A stretch of 64,000 bases of DNA from Kitasatospora sp. MAP12-44 (GTDB taxonomy: Bacteria > Actinomycetota > Actinomycetes > Streptomycetales > Streptomycetaceae). A program made the translations under genes and the position numbers. Below, one piece after another: positions 51,463 to 59,671 of the stretch. The notes under the pieces were generated by a model, which had not been told where the DNA came from, made no database searches, and was given only the letters and a program-made list of their open reading frames with translations. The stretch covers positions 1,612,001-1,676,000 of the forward strand of contig NZ_JARZAE010000004.1 in the NCBI RefSeq assembly GCF_029892095.1. Reading direction: 5' to 3'. Numbering within the stretch: position 1 is the stretch's first letter; each line of letters opens with the position of its first letter.

Positions 51463-52878
51463 TCAGTCGGCCGGGTGCTCGGCCGCGGCGCGGCGCAGGG
51501 CGGCCGGGTCGCGCAGTGTCTTGCCGGTGGTGGTGCGGGGCAGCCGGGGCAGCACATACAGCCGCCGGGGCCGTTTGTAGGAGGCCAACTCCCTGACCAG
51601 GCAGGCCTGTACGGCGTCGACGGTGGTGCCGTCCAGCGCCAGGTAGGCGCTGATGCCGTCGTCGTGGACGATCACCGCCTCGGCCACCCCGGGCAGCGCG
51701 GCCACCGTGCGTTCGACCTCGGTCAGGTCGACCTTGAGACCGCCGATCGACACCTGGGAGTCCAGCCTGCCGAGCAGGGTCACCAGGCCGGTGGCCGGGT
51801 CGATGACGGCGGCGTCCCTGGTGTGCAGCCAGCCGTCCGCCCAGCGGGCGGGATCGGTCACCCCAAGGTACGGCGAGGCGGCCGCCGAGACCAGCAACTC
51901 GCCGTCCTGGATTCGCAGTTCCATTCCGTGTGCGGGATCGACGGCAGGGAAGTGGGAGCCACTCAGATCGGTGGCGATCATGCCGAGCTCGGTCATCCCG
52001 AACATGCTGCCGAGCGGGACGCCGTAGCGGGCGGTGAAGGCCTCCGGGAGGCCCGGCCGGGTCAGTTCACCCGCGACGATCATCCTGCTCAGCTGCGGGA
52101 CCCGTCGCAAGTCGCCCTGGGCGGCCAGCAGTTCGGCATGGAAGGGGACGCCTAGCAGGGTGGCCGGCTGCTCGTCGGCCGCCACCGCGTCCAGGATGCC
52201 GACGCCGGTCAGCCGCTCCGGGAAGTCCAGTCGGGCGCCGGAGTGCAGGCTCTGCAGCAACCCGCCGACCAGGCCGAGCACATGCACGACGGAGGCCAGC
52301 AGCACCGTCCGCCCGCCACGGCCCGGATAGTCCACCAGCCGGTCGTAGCGCTCCAGTTCGCGCACCAGGTCGCCCTGGGTGCGGGCGATCACCTTGCTGG
52401 GGCCGGTCGAGCCGGAGCTCAACTGGATCAGGCAGTGCTCGCCGGCCGCCGGGCGGCCGCCCGGTCGCGGTGCGGCGACCGCGGTGACCTCGCTGTAGCC
52501 GCGCAGTGCCGCGCCGCCGACCCGGTCCGCCACCACCACGACCTGCGGGGCGAGCCGGTCCAGCGCACGATCCACCTCGGCCTGCGCCAACCGGTGGTCC
52601 AGCAGGCTGACTTGGGCACCGAGGCGCCAGGCAGCGAGCAGGACGGCGATATAGGCGAGCGAGGGCGGCAGGCACAGCGTCACCGTGCCGCCGCGCCGAA
52701 GTCCCGCTTGGGACAAGAGTTTCTGCTGCTCGTCGACGAGATCGAGCAGGGTTGCGCGGTGCACCGTCCGGCCCAGCCGCAGACAGGATTCGTCGGCCGG
52801 ACCGGCAAGCAGGTAGTGGTCGACCCAGTCCTCGTGCGGCGGGGTTCCCGGTGGATGGGGGGTGGCAGTGCCTAACAT
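51463..52878 (-). CDS. AMP-dependent ligase 3 (short ANL form)
   Basis: 471 residues. P-loop LIQLSSGSTGPSKVIARTQGD, A5 SMFGMTELGMIATDL, A7 GWLHTRDAAVIDP, GRLDSQVSIGGLKVDLTEVE and the C-terminal LPRTTTGKTLRDPAALRR with the catalytic Lys. It is shorter than typical CoA ligases and like acyl-ACP synthetases that load aryl acids. It is the first gene of the 13-gene operon, with the ACP 103 bp downstream, and is the natural loader for it. Confidence 0.9.
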   Translation of the reverse strand: MLGTATPHPPGTPPHEDWVDHYLLAGPADESCLRLGRTVHRATLLDLVDEQQKLLSQAGLRRGGTVTLCLPPSLAYIAVLLAAWRLGAQVSLLDHRLAQAEVDRALDRLAPQVVVVADRVGGAALRGYSEVTAVAAPRPGGRPAAGEHCLIQLSSGSTGPSKVIARTQGDLVRELERYDRLVDYPGRGGRTVLLASVVHVLGLVGGLLQSLHSGARLDFPERLTGVGILDAVAADEQPATLLGVPFHAELLAAQGDLRRVPQLSRMIVAGELTRPGLPEAFTARYGVPLGSMFGMTELGMIATDLSGSHFPAVDPAHGMELRIQDGELLVSAAASPYLGVTDPARWADGWLHTRDAAVIDPATGLVTLLGRLDSQVSIGGLKVDLTEVERTVAALPGVAEAVIVHDDGISAYLALDGTTVDAVQACLVRELASYKRPRRLYVLPRLPRTTTGKTLRDPAALRRAAAEHPAD

Positions 52879-53183
52879 CGCGTCTCCCGGATAGGGGGCG
52901 ATCAGCAGGTGCGAAGCCGGTTATGGCCATCTCGCGCCGTGAGATTCCCACACCCGCAAGGGCGGGTCAAGGCTGTTCGTGATGACGATGCGAGCTCTCG
53001 TCGAGCGCGGGCACAGGGCCTCGACGAGTGGTCCACGAGGCTGGTGCGCCGTGATCTGCGAGCTGTTTCCGGGGTGTGGCCCGTGGGTATCGATGCACCG
53101 GATGGGAGGGTTGGGGCTGGTGGTGGCGGAGAGTCAGTTCATAAACTGATGTGGATGATGACTGCTTTCGGCCATTATTTCAG
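52879..53183 (-). promoter_or_regulatory. Gap with the main operon promoter; contains an inverted repeat
   Basis: 305 bp without a gene between the aminotransferase stop and ligase 3 start, both on the minus strand. It is AT-richer than the flanks. TCAGTTCATAAACTGA at 53134-53149 is a perfect 6-bp inverted repeat with a 4-bp spacer, a candidate operator. The operon promoter should lie to its left. Confidence 0.5.
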
Positions 53184-54500
53184 CTACCGGCCATCGGCCA
53201 CGAAAGCGGCGAACCTGCGGACCCCGTCGGCGATCTGATCAAGCCGCAGGTAGCTGCAGGAGAGCCGAAGCTGATGTTCACCTCCGCCCCCCGGATAGAA
53301 CGCGTCCATCGGCGTCCAGAGCACTCCGTAGTCGCGCGCCGAGCGCTCCAGCGCCTCGTTGTCGGCGCGGAACGCCACATCGACGGTGAGGAAGAAGCCG
53401 CCGTCCGGGCGGTTCCAGCTCAGCCCCAGCGCGGCCCGGCGTTCGGGCGGGAAGTGCGCCTCCAGCTCCCGCAGCAGCGCGTCGAGGTTGCGGCGGTAGA
53501 AGGCGATGGCCGCGCCGTTGGTCTCGCGCAGCCGGAAGCCGCTCTCGATCAGCAGGCCGCCGATCACGGCCTGGCTGAGTGCCGGGGTGTTCACGGTCGT
53601 CATACTCTTGATCTTGGAGAGCTGCTCGGCCAACAGACTGCGCCGCCCGTCGGCGTCGGCCACCTCCTGGTCGGCCAGCAGATACCCGACCCGGGCGCCG
53701 GGGAAGGCGGTCTTGGCGAACGAACCGAGATGGATCACCCGGCGTTCGGTGTCCAGCGACTTCAGCGTCGGCCGTGGAGCGCCCTCACGGACGAAGAAAC
53801 CGTACGGGTTGTCCTCCAGGATCAGCAGATCGTGCTCGGCCGCCACCTCCAGCAGCCGGTGCCGGGCCGCCACGCCGAGGCTCACCCCGGACGGGTTGCC
53901 GAAGTCGGGCACCAGATACAGCGCCCGCGGCCGCAGGCCGGCCGCCCGCAACCGCACCGCGGCGGCCGCCACCGCCGCCGGATCCAGGCCGGCCGCGCCC
54001 TCCCGGACCGGCTCCACCGGGATGTCCAGCAGCCTGGCGGCGCCGGTGGCCCCCACGTAACAGGGCGAGTTGACCAGCAGGACGTCCCGCGGACCGGCGA
54101 ACAGCGCACGCAGCGCCAGCAGCATGCCCTCCTGGCAGCCGACTGTCACCACCACCGCCTCGGGAGCGATCCGGATGCCCTCGTCGTTCTCCAGAGTCCG
54201 GGCAATCAGCTGGTGGATCTGGCCATTGGTGCGTCCGTACTGGAAGAGTGCGGTCTTGATCTGCTCCGGTGACTGCCCCAACTCCTCGCGCAGGTAGTCG
54301 GTGTAGACCTTGAGGTGGCGCTCGATCCCGGCCGTCTCGAAGAGCCCTTCGTACGGGCGGCCGGGCGCGAAGGAGACCGCACGGGGGAAGCGCTGGGTCA
54401 CCTCGTTGAGGAAGTTCATCGCGTCGAGCAGCGGATCGCTGAGCGAGCCGTGCAGTGAAGCGAGGTCGAGCGGTGCGCAGACGCGGTCCCTGGTCGGCAC
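53184..54500 (-). CDS. hpgT: PLP aminotransferase, HpgT/PglE type
   Basis: 438 residues from GTG 54500 (GGAAAGGA upstream; GTG 54515 is the longer option). SLHGSLSDPLLDAMNFLNEV and AVSFAPGRPYEGLF at the start are hallmarks of the (hydroxy)phenylglycine aminotransferases. The fold type I core has NPSGVSLG, LILEDNPYGFF (PLP Asp/Tyr) and LGSFAKTAFPGARVGY with the Schiff-base Lys. It converts (4-hydroxy)phenylglyoxylate to (4-hydroxy)phenylglycine, often with tyrosine as donor. It diverges from hmo, 46 bp apart, with an 11-bp direct repeat in between. Confidence 0.92.
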   Translation of the reverse strand: MPTRDRVCAPLDLASLHGSLSDPLLDAMNFLNEVTQRFPRAVSFAPGRPYEGLFETAGIERHLKVYTDYLREELGQSPEQIKTALFQYGRTNGQIHQLIARTLENDEGIRIAPEAVVVTVGCQEGMLLALRALFAGPRDVLLVNSPCYVGATGAARLLDIPVEPVREGAAGLDPAAVAAAAVRLRAAGLRPRALYLVPDFGNPSGVSLGVAARHRLLEVAAEHDLLILEDNPYGFFVREGAPRPTLKSLDTERRVIHLGSFAKTAFPGARVGYLLADQEVADADGRRSLLAEQLSKIKSMTTVNTPALSQAVIGGLLIESGFRLRETNGAAIAFYRRNLDALLRELEAHFPPERRAALGLSWNRPDGGFFLTVDVAFRADNEALERSARDYGVLWTPMDAFYPGGGGEHQLRLSCSYLRLDQIADGVRRFAAFVADGR

Positions 54501-54513
54501 GGTCGTCCTTTCC

Positions 54514-54535
54514 ACAGAGTCAGAACAGAGTCAGA
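54514..54535. repeat. 11-bp direct repeat in the hpgT-hmo gap
   Basis: ACAGAGTCAGA occurs twice without spacer (54514-54524, 54525-54535) in the 46-bp divergent gap. It may be an activator half-site pair. Confidence 0.5.
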
Positions 54536-54546
54536 GAGGCAAAGCC

Positions 54547-55653
54547 ATGGAACCGCTGACCGTAGCCGAGTACGAAGCCCCTGCGCAGGCCCGACTGCCC
54601 ACCGATGTCTGGGACTTCCTGGCCGGCGGGAGCGGCTCCGAGTCGCTGCTGCGCACCGCGCGCGAGGCGCTCGACCGGGTCCGGCTGCGGCCCTCCGTCC
54701 TGGTCGACGTCACCCGGTGCGACCCGGCGACCACGGTCCTGGGCAGTGCGCTGGCGCTGCCGCTGGGCGTCGCGCCGATGGCCTACCACCGGCTCTGCCA
54801 CCCGCAGGGCGAGCTGGCGACCGCGCGGGCGGCCGGCGAGCAGGGCGCGCTCTTCATCGCGGCGATGTTCGCCAGCCACACCCTGGAGGAGATCGCCGAG
54901 GCGGGAAGCGGCCCACGCTGGCTTCAGCTCTACTGGCTGCGCCGGCGCGAACCGCTGCTCGACCTGGTCAGGCGGGCCGAACTCGCCGGCTACGGCGCCC
55001 TGGTACTCACCGTGGATGCTCCCAGGGTGGCCCGCCGACTGCGCGATCAGCGCAACAGCTTCACGCTGCCCGAGCACATCCGGGCGGTGAACCTGGACCC
55101 GGCGCTGATGGCCGCCACCCATGGCCACCGGCCCGGCGACTCCGCCGTCGCCCGGCACTCCCGTGAGCAGTTCGACGCCTCGATCACCTGGTCCGACCTG
55201 GCCTGGCTGCGCGAGCAGACCTCGCTGCCCCTGGTGCTCAAGGGCGTCCTGACCGCCGAGGACGCCCGGCGGGCGGTGGCGCACGGCATGGCGGGCATCG
55301 TGGTCTCCAATCACGGCGGGCGCCAACTGGACCACGCCGTACCGGGTGTGGAGGTGCTGGCGGAGATCGTCGACGCCGTCGCCGGGCAGTGCGCCGTCCT
55401 GGTGGACGGGGGCATCCGCACCGGGATCGACCTGCTGAAGGTGCTCGCGCTGGGCGCGGACGCGGCGCTGCTCGGCCGACCGGTGCTCTGGGGGCTGACC
55501 TGCGGCGGACAGGCGGGCGCGGCCGCGGTGCTCGGCCTGCTGCGCGAGGAGCTGACGGAGGCGATGGAGCTCTGCGGCCGGCCGACCATCGACGCGCTGG
55601 ATCGCACCCTGCTGGCCGAAAGCCGATCCCCCAAAGCCGAGTTCGGTGTTTGA
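54547..55653 (+). CDS. hmo: (4-Hydroxy)mandelate oxidase
   Basis: 368 residues, ATG 54547 with GAGAGG upstream. FMN-dependent alpha-hydroxy acid oxidase: LPTDVWDFLAGGSGSE, LPLGVAPMAYHRLCHPQGE, WLQLYWLRRREPLLDLV, LTVDAPRVARRLRDQRN, and the catalytic IVVSNHGGRQLDHAVPG with His and Arg, then LVDGGIRTGIDLLKVLALGA. Its closest family in sequence is Hmo of hydroxyphenylglycine pathways. It oxidises (hydroxy)mandelate from HmaS to the glyoxylate used by HpgT or, here, perhaps by the E1 pair. It begins a three-gene plus-strand operon. Confidence 0.93.
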   Translation: MEPLTVAEYEAPAQARLPTDVWDFLAGGSGSESLLRTAREALDRVRLRPSVLVDVTRCDPATTVLGSALALPLGVAPMAYHRLCHPQGELATARAAGEQGALFIAAMFASHTLEEIAEAGSGPRWLQLYWLRRREPLLDLVRRAELAGYGALVLTVDAPRVARRLRDQRNSFTLPEHIRAVNLDPALMAATHGHRPGDSAVARHSREQFDASITWSDLAWLREQTSLPLVLKGVLTAEDARRAVAHGMAGIVVSNHGGRQLDHAVPGVEVLAEIVDAVAGQCAVLVDGGIRTGIDLLKVLALGADAALLGRPVLWGLTCGGQAGAAAVLGLLREELTEAMELCGRPTIDALDRTLLAESRSPKAEFGV

Positions 55654-55683
55654 GCCTCATCCGCACCAGGGAACACACCCTCC

Positions 55684-56397
55684 ATGCCGATCGCGTTGAC
55701 ACCCGGCGAAGCCGCCGATCCGTACTGCCTGCGCGAGGGAGAGGCCGCGACCCTGCTCGCCGGGCACCCCTGGCGACGCTTCGTCGTCGTCGGGGACAGC
55801 ATCGCCGAGGGGCTGGGCGAGCCCAGCCCCGGCTACCCGGACGACCCCTGGGTCTTCCGGGTGGCCGCCGAACTCGCCGCCGTGAAGGGCGGGTTCAGCT
55901 TCCACAACCTCGGCCGGCGCAGCACCCGCGCCGAACAGGTGCGGACCGAGCAGCTGACGGCCGCGCTCGAGCTGCGACCGGATCTCGCGCTGGTCGCCTG
56001 CGGCGGCTTCAACCTGCTCTCCCGCTCCTACGACCCCGAGGCCATCGAGGCGGACCTGCGCGCGATCGTCGAGGCGCTGCAGGCCGGCGGGGCGCAGGTG
56101 ATCACCGTCAGCATGTTCGACGGCTCCTACTCCCCCGCCGTCCCCGAGGAGTTGCGCGCCGGCCTGCGCACCCGGCTGTACGACCTCACCGACCGCACCG
56201 AGCGGATCGCCGCCCAACTGGGCACCGTGCAGGTCAGCTTGACCGACCACCCGGCCTCGCGGGACGCCGACCTGTACAGCGCGGACGGGCGGCACGGCAC
56301 CCGCCGCTCGCACGCCATCGCCGCCGCCGAGACGGTGCGCGCGCTCGGCGCGCGGGTCCGCGCAGCAGGCGGCTCGACCGCCGAGGCCGGCCGGTGA
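55684..56397 (+). CDS. Cytosolic SGNH/GDSL hydrolase
   Basis: 237 residues without a signal peptide. Block I RRFVVVGDSIAEGLGEPS has the Ser; the third block is VACGGFNLLSRSYDP instead of the usual G-G-N-D; the D-x-x-H position is in SADGRHGTRRSHAIAA. The missing Asn/Asp in block III is often seen in a subgroup coded in Streptomyces clusters. It might be an esterase or acyl transferase acting on a cluster intermediate. It is 30 bp after hmo and overlaps the methyltransferase by 4 bp. Confidence 0.85.
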   Translation: MPIALTPGEAADPYCLREGEAATLLAGHPWRRFVVVGDSIAEGLGEPSPGYPDDPWVFRVAAELAAVKGGFSFHNLGRRSTRAEQVRTEQLTAALELRPDLALVACGGFNLLSRSYDPEAIEADLRAIVEALQAGGAQVITVSMFDGSYSPAVPEELRAGLRTRLYDLTDRTERIAAQLGTVQVSLTDHPASRDADLYSADGRHGTRRSHAIAAAETVRALGARVRAAGGSTAEAGR

Positions 56398-57482
56398 CGC
56401 CCGAGCCGGCTCCGGTGGAGCCGACGCCCGTCGAGCAGCCCGGGCTCACCGAACGGGCCACCCTGTTCGCGGTGTTGACCGGCGGCTGGATCGCCCAGGC
56501 CTGCTACGCGATCGCCAAGCTCGGCGTACCCGACCTGCTCGCCGACGGCCCGCGGACCGCGGACGACCTCGCCGCCGCCTGCGGCGCCGACCCGCGCGCC
56601 CTGAACCGCACGCTGCGCGCGCTGAGCGCGAGCGACCTGCTGCGCGAGACCGCGCCGCGCACCTACGCGCTCACCGCCACCACCCGGCTGCTCTGTTCGG
56701 ACTACCGGCGCTCCAGCCGGCCCACCGCCCTGATGTTCGGCGAGGAGGTGCACGGCGCCTTCGGCGAGATCATGCACACGCTGCGCACCGGTCGGCCCGC
56801 CTTCGAGCAGCTGCACGACATCCCCTTCTACGACTACCTCGGCGAGCACCCGCAGGCCGCCGAGACCTTCCACACGGCAATGGGCGCGGCCGCCGTCCCC
56901 GCCGCGCTCGCCACATGCGACCTGGGGCGGCTGGGCACCCTGGTCGACATCGGCGGCGGCGAGGGCGGGCTGCTCGCCAAGGTGCTGGCCCGCCACCGCG
57001 AGGCGCGCGGCGTGCTGGTCGAACTGCCCGAGACGCTCGGCCTGGCCCGCGCCCGGCTGACCGAGGCCGGCTGCGCGGACCGGGTCGACTTCGTCGCGGG
57101 CAGCTTCTTCGACCCGGACACCGTGCCGAGGGGCGCCGACGTCTACACGCTCTCGCGCGTGCTGCACAACTGGGACGACGTGGGCGCCGCCACCATCCTG
57201 CGCCGGGTCCGCGAGGCCATGCCGCCCGAGGGCAGACTGCTGGTCTTCGAGTACCTGGAGGACGTCCAGCCGGCACCCACGACCCGCCCGGCCCGCCCGT
57301 ACAGCGCGCAGGCCAAGCTGATCGACCTGCTGATGCTGGTCATGGTCGACGGTCACGACCGGACCTTGGAGCAGTACCGGTCCCTGCTGGCGGACGCGGG
57401 CTTCGCGATCAGCTCCGTCCACCCCGCGCCGGTCCACGCCTCCCGCACCGAGAGCGTGATCGAGGCGGTGCCCCTCGATTAG
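56394..57482 (+). CDS. SAM-dependent O-methyltransferase (dimerisation-domain type)
   Basis: 362 residues from GTG 56394. A winged-helix dimerisation domain (LTGGWIAQACYAIAKLGVPDLLAD) precedes the catalytic fold: LVDIGGGEGGLLAKVLARH, FVAGSFFDPDTVPRGADVYTL, and LSRVLHNWDDVGAATILRRV with the His-Asn-Trp base, then GRLLVFEYLEDV. It is the AcmO/CalO6 kind of aromatic or carbonyl O-methyltransferase in antibiotic pathways. A phenol from a hydroxyphenyl unit is a plausible target. It is the last gene of the hmo operon and probably the cluster edge. Confidence 0.92.
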   Translation: MTPEPAPVEPTPVEQPGLTERATLFAVLTGGWIAQACYAIAKLGVPDLLADGPRTADDLAAACGADPRALNRTLRALSASDLLRETAPRTYALTATTRLLCSDYRRSSRPTALMFGEEVHGAFGEIMHTLRTGRPAFEQLHDIPFYDYLGEHPQAAETFHTAMGAAAVPAALATCDLGRLGTLVDIGGGEGGLLAKVLARHREARGVLVELPETLGLARARLTEAGCADRVDFVAGSFFDPDTVPRGADVYTLSRVLHNWDDVGAATILRRVREAMPPEGRLLVFEYLEDVQPAPTTRPARPYSAQAKLIDLLMLVMVDGHDRTLEQYRSLLADAGFAISSVHPAPVHASRTESVIEAVPLD

Positions 57483-57605
57483 CTGCTGCCCGGCTCGGCC
57501 CTCCTCCGTGCCCCATCTCAGTGACGATCTCCGCCGTCGCCCGGCCATGGGGCAGGGCGGCGGATGGCGGGGGATCCTGGGGAGGGACAGCTGAGGAGGC
57601 CTGCC

Positions 57606-57881
57606 ATGGACGGCGAGTACTGCTACGCACTGACGTTCCCCGCCACGCCCGGTGACCGGACGCCGCCCGACGTCGTCATCATGCGGCCGACCAGCGCCAA
57701 GGGCCCCGGCGGGCACCCCGTCTACGCGGACGGGACGGGGATCATCCGGGCCGAGATCAACGAGCACGGCGACGTCCGGATGCTCGCCAGCGGGGGCCAG
57801 CAGTCCCCGAACGCGCCCGTACGGGCCCGGCGGCTGTCCTGGCCGGAACTCACCGATATGACTGAGGCGGAGGGGAGTTGA
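57606..57881 (+). CDS. Small hypothetical protein, 91 aa
   Basis: ATG 57606 has GAGGAGG at 57592-57598. Sequence YCYALTFPATPGDRTPPDVVIMRPT, GPGGHPVYADGTGIIRAEI and GDVRMLASGGQ looks like a family of short streptomycete proteins (I recall it as DUF6296-like) without known role. No signal or membrane segment. It ends 7 bp from the convergent aldolase gene. Confidence 0.7.
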   Translation: MDGEYCYALTFPATPGDRTPPDVVIMRPTSAKGPGGHPVYADGTGIIRAEINEHGDVRMLASGGQQSPNAPVRARRLSWPELTDMTEAEGS

Positions 57882-57888
57882 GTGTGCG

Positions 57889-58719
57889 TCAGCTCAGCAC
57901 GCCGAGCAGGCGCGCCACCTCCGCGGCGACGGCGGAGCGGGCGGGGCCGAGGTACTTGCGGGGGTCCGCGACGTCGGCGTGGGTGTCGAGGTAGTCGCGC
58001 ACGGCCCGGGTGAACGCCTTGTTCAGGTGGGTGGACACATTGACCTTGGTCATCCCGGCGTTGACGGCCCGGGTCAGGTCGGCGTCGCTGACCCCGGAGG
58101 AGCCGTGCAGCACCAGCGGGGTGCCCACGGCCTCGCGCAAGCGGGTGATCAGCGCGAAGTCCAGGACGGCGTCCCGGGTGAGCATCGCGTGCGAGCTGCC
58201 CACCGCCACCGCGAGCGCGTCGACGCCGGTGGCCGCGACAAAGGCACGCGCCTCGTCCGGGTCGGTGCGCACACCGGGGGCGTGCGCACCGTCCTTGCCG
58301 CCGACCTCGCCGAGCTCGGCCTCGACGTAGACGCCGCGGGCGTGGCAGTAGTCGGTGACCTCCCGGGTGGCGGCGACGTTCTGCTCGTACGGCAGGGTGG
58401 CCGCGTCGAACATCACCGAGGTGAAGCCGAGCGCGACCGCCTGGTGGACGAGCTCGACCGATTCGGCATGGTCCAGGTGGACGGCCACCGGGACTGCGGC
58501 CGCCCGGGCGATGGCCAGCGCGGCGCGGCCGATCGGCTCCAGCGAGCCGTGGTAGCGGGCGGTGTTCTCGCTGAGCTGCAGGATCACCGGGCGCCCGGCG
58601 GCCTCGGCACCGGCCACGATGGCCTGGGCGTGCTCGATCTGCACCACGTTGAACGCCCCGACGCCCACCACCCGCGTGGCGGCGTCCTGGACGATCTCAT
58701 CGGTCGGGGTGAGCGGCAT
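57889..58719 (-). CDS. Class II fructose/tagatose-bisphosphate aldolase
   Basis: 276 residues from ATG 58719. Zinc-dependent aldolase signatures: GAFNVVQIEHAQAIVAGAE, PVAVHLDHAESVELVHQAV with the first Zn His, GVYVEAELGEVGGKDG (catalytic acid region), PLVLHGSSGVSDADLTRAV and GMTKVNVSTHLNKAFT. In this operon tagatose-1,6-bisphosphate (GatY/AgaY role) is the likely substrate, giving DHAP and glyceraldehyde-3-P. It overlaps the PfkB kinase gene by 23 bp and is the last gene. Confidence 0.9.
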   Translation of the reverse strand: MPLTPTDEIVQDAATRVVGVGAFNVVQIEHAQAIVAGAEAAGRPVILQLSENTARYHGSLEPIGRAALAIARAAAVPVAVHLDHAESVELVHQAVALGFTSVMFDAATLPYEQNVAATREVTDYCHARGVYVEAELGEVGGKDGAHAPGVRTDPDEARAFVAATGVDALAVAVGSSHAMLTRDAVLDFALITRLREAVGTPLVLHGSSGVSDADLTRAVNAGMTKVNVSTHLNKAFTRAVRDYLDTHADVADPRKYLGPARSAVAAEVARLLGVLS

Positions 58720-59671
58720 GGACTTCCTCCACGGGGACGGCGGTACGGAATCGGTGATAGGTGTCGGCGTCGAAGTCACCGGCCACCGGGCAGGGCACGG
58801 CCGCGGCGGACAGGGCGACCGCCTCGCGCAGGATGTCCGGCCACGGCGCGCCGGCGGCGAGCCCGGCGGCCAGCGCGGCAACGCAGGCGTCGCCCGCGCC
58901 GGTCGGATTGCCGCTGAGCTGCTCGGGCGGCGTGGCGCGCCAGCTGCCGTGCGAGGTGATCGCGTGCAGTCCGTCGGGGCCGCAGGAGGCGACGACGGCG
59001 CGGGCCCCGGCTGCGCGCAGCTGGGCGGCCGCCGCTGCGACGAAATTGCTGCCGGTGGCTGCGGAGTTGCTGCCGGCGGCTATGCCGGTGCCGGTGGCGG
59101 CGGCCAGTTCGGCGGCGTTGGGCTTGACCACGTCCGGTCCGGCGCCGAGCGCGGCGGTCAGGGCCGGACCGCTGGTGTCCAGCACCGTGGCGGCTCCGGC
59201 GGCTGCGGCCAGCGCGACGAGCTGCGCGTACGCGTCGCTCGCCAGGCCCGGTGGCAGGCTGCCGGACAGGACGACGACCGAGGCCTCGCGTACCAGCGTG
59301 GCGTAGTGCGCGGTGAAGGCCGCCCACTCCCCCGGCTGGACGGGCGGACCGCTCTGGTTGAACACCGTGGCATCACCGTCGAGGCGTGAGACGACAGTGA
59401 CGGTGCGTCGGGAGTCGCCCGCGATGGGCACCAGTTCGTCCGCCAGGCCGACCGCGCGCAGCTCGCCGCGCAGCTGCGCGCCCGTCGGGCCGCCGGCCAG
59501 CCCGGTGACCACGGCCGGCTGGCCGAGGGCCGCGAGCACCCGGGCGACGTTGATGCCCTTGCCGCCGGCGCGCTCGTGCAGCGCCTCGACGCGGTGCGAG
59601 CTGTGGGGTATCAGGGCGTCGACGAAGTAGGTGACGTCCAGCGCGGCATTGAGGGTGACCGTGAGGATCAT
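58697..59671 (-). CDS. PfkB-family hexose-phosphate kinase (1-PFK / tagatose-6-P kinase)
   Basis: 324 residues. ILTVTLNAALDVTYFVD at the start and the first PfkB signature GGKGINVARVLAALG, PNAAELAAATG, and the second signature LSGNPTGAGDACVAALAAGLA with the catalytic Asp. VVLSGSLPPGL is typical of the 1-phosphofructokinase/LacC group. Here it probably phosphorylates tagatose-6-P. Between TGIAAGSN and FVAAAAA a Ser/Asn/Ala-rich insert makes the loop longer than usual. It overlaps the ROK kinase gene by 4 bp. Confidence 0.9.
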   Translation of the reverse strand: MILTVTLNAALDVTYFVDALIPHSSHRVEALHERAGGKGINVARVLAALGQPAVVTGLAGGPTGAQLRGELRAVGLADELVPIAGDSRRTVTVVSRLDGDATVFNQSGPPVQPGEWAAFTAHYATLVREASVVVLSGSLPPGLASDAYAQLVALAAAAGAATVLDTSGPALTAALGAGPDVVKPNAAELAAATGTGIAAGSNSAATGSNFVAAAAAQLRAAGARAVVASCGPDGLHAITSHGSWRATPPEQLSGNPTGAGDACVAALAAGLAAGAPWPDILREAVALSAAAVPCPVAGDFDADTYHRFRTAVPVEEVHAAHPDR

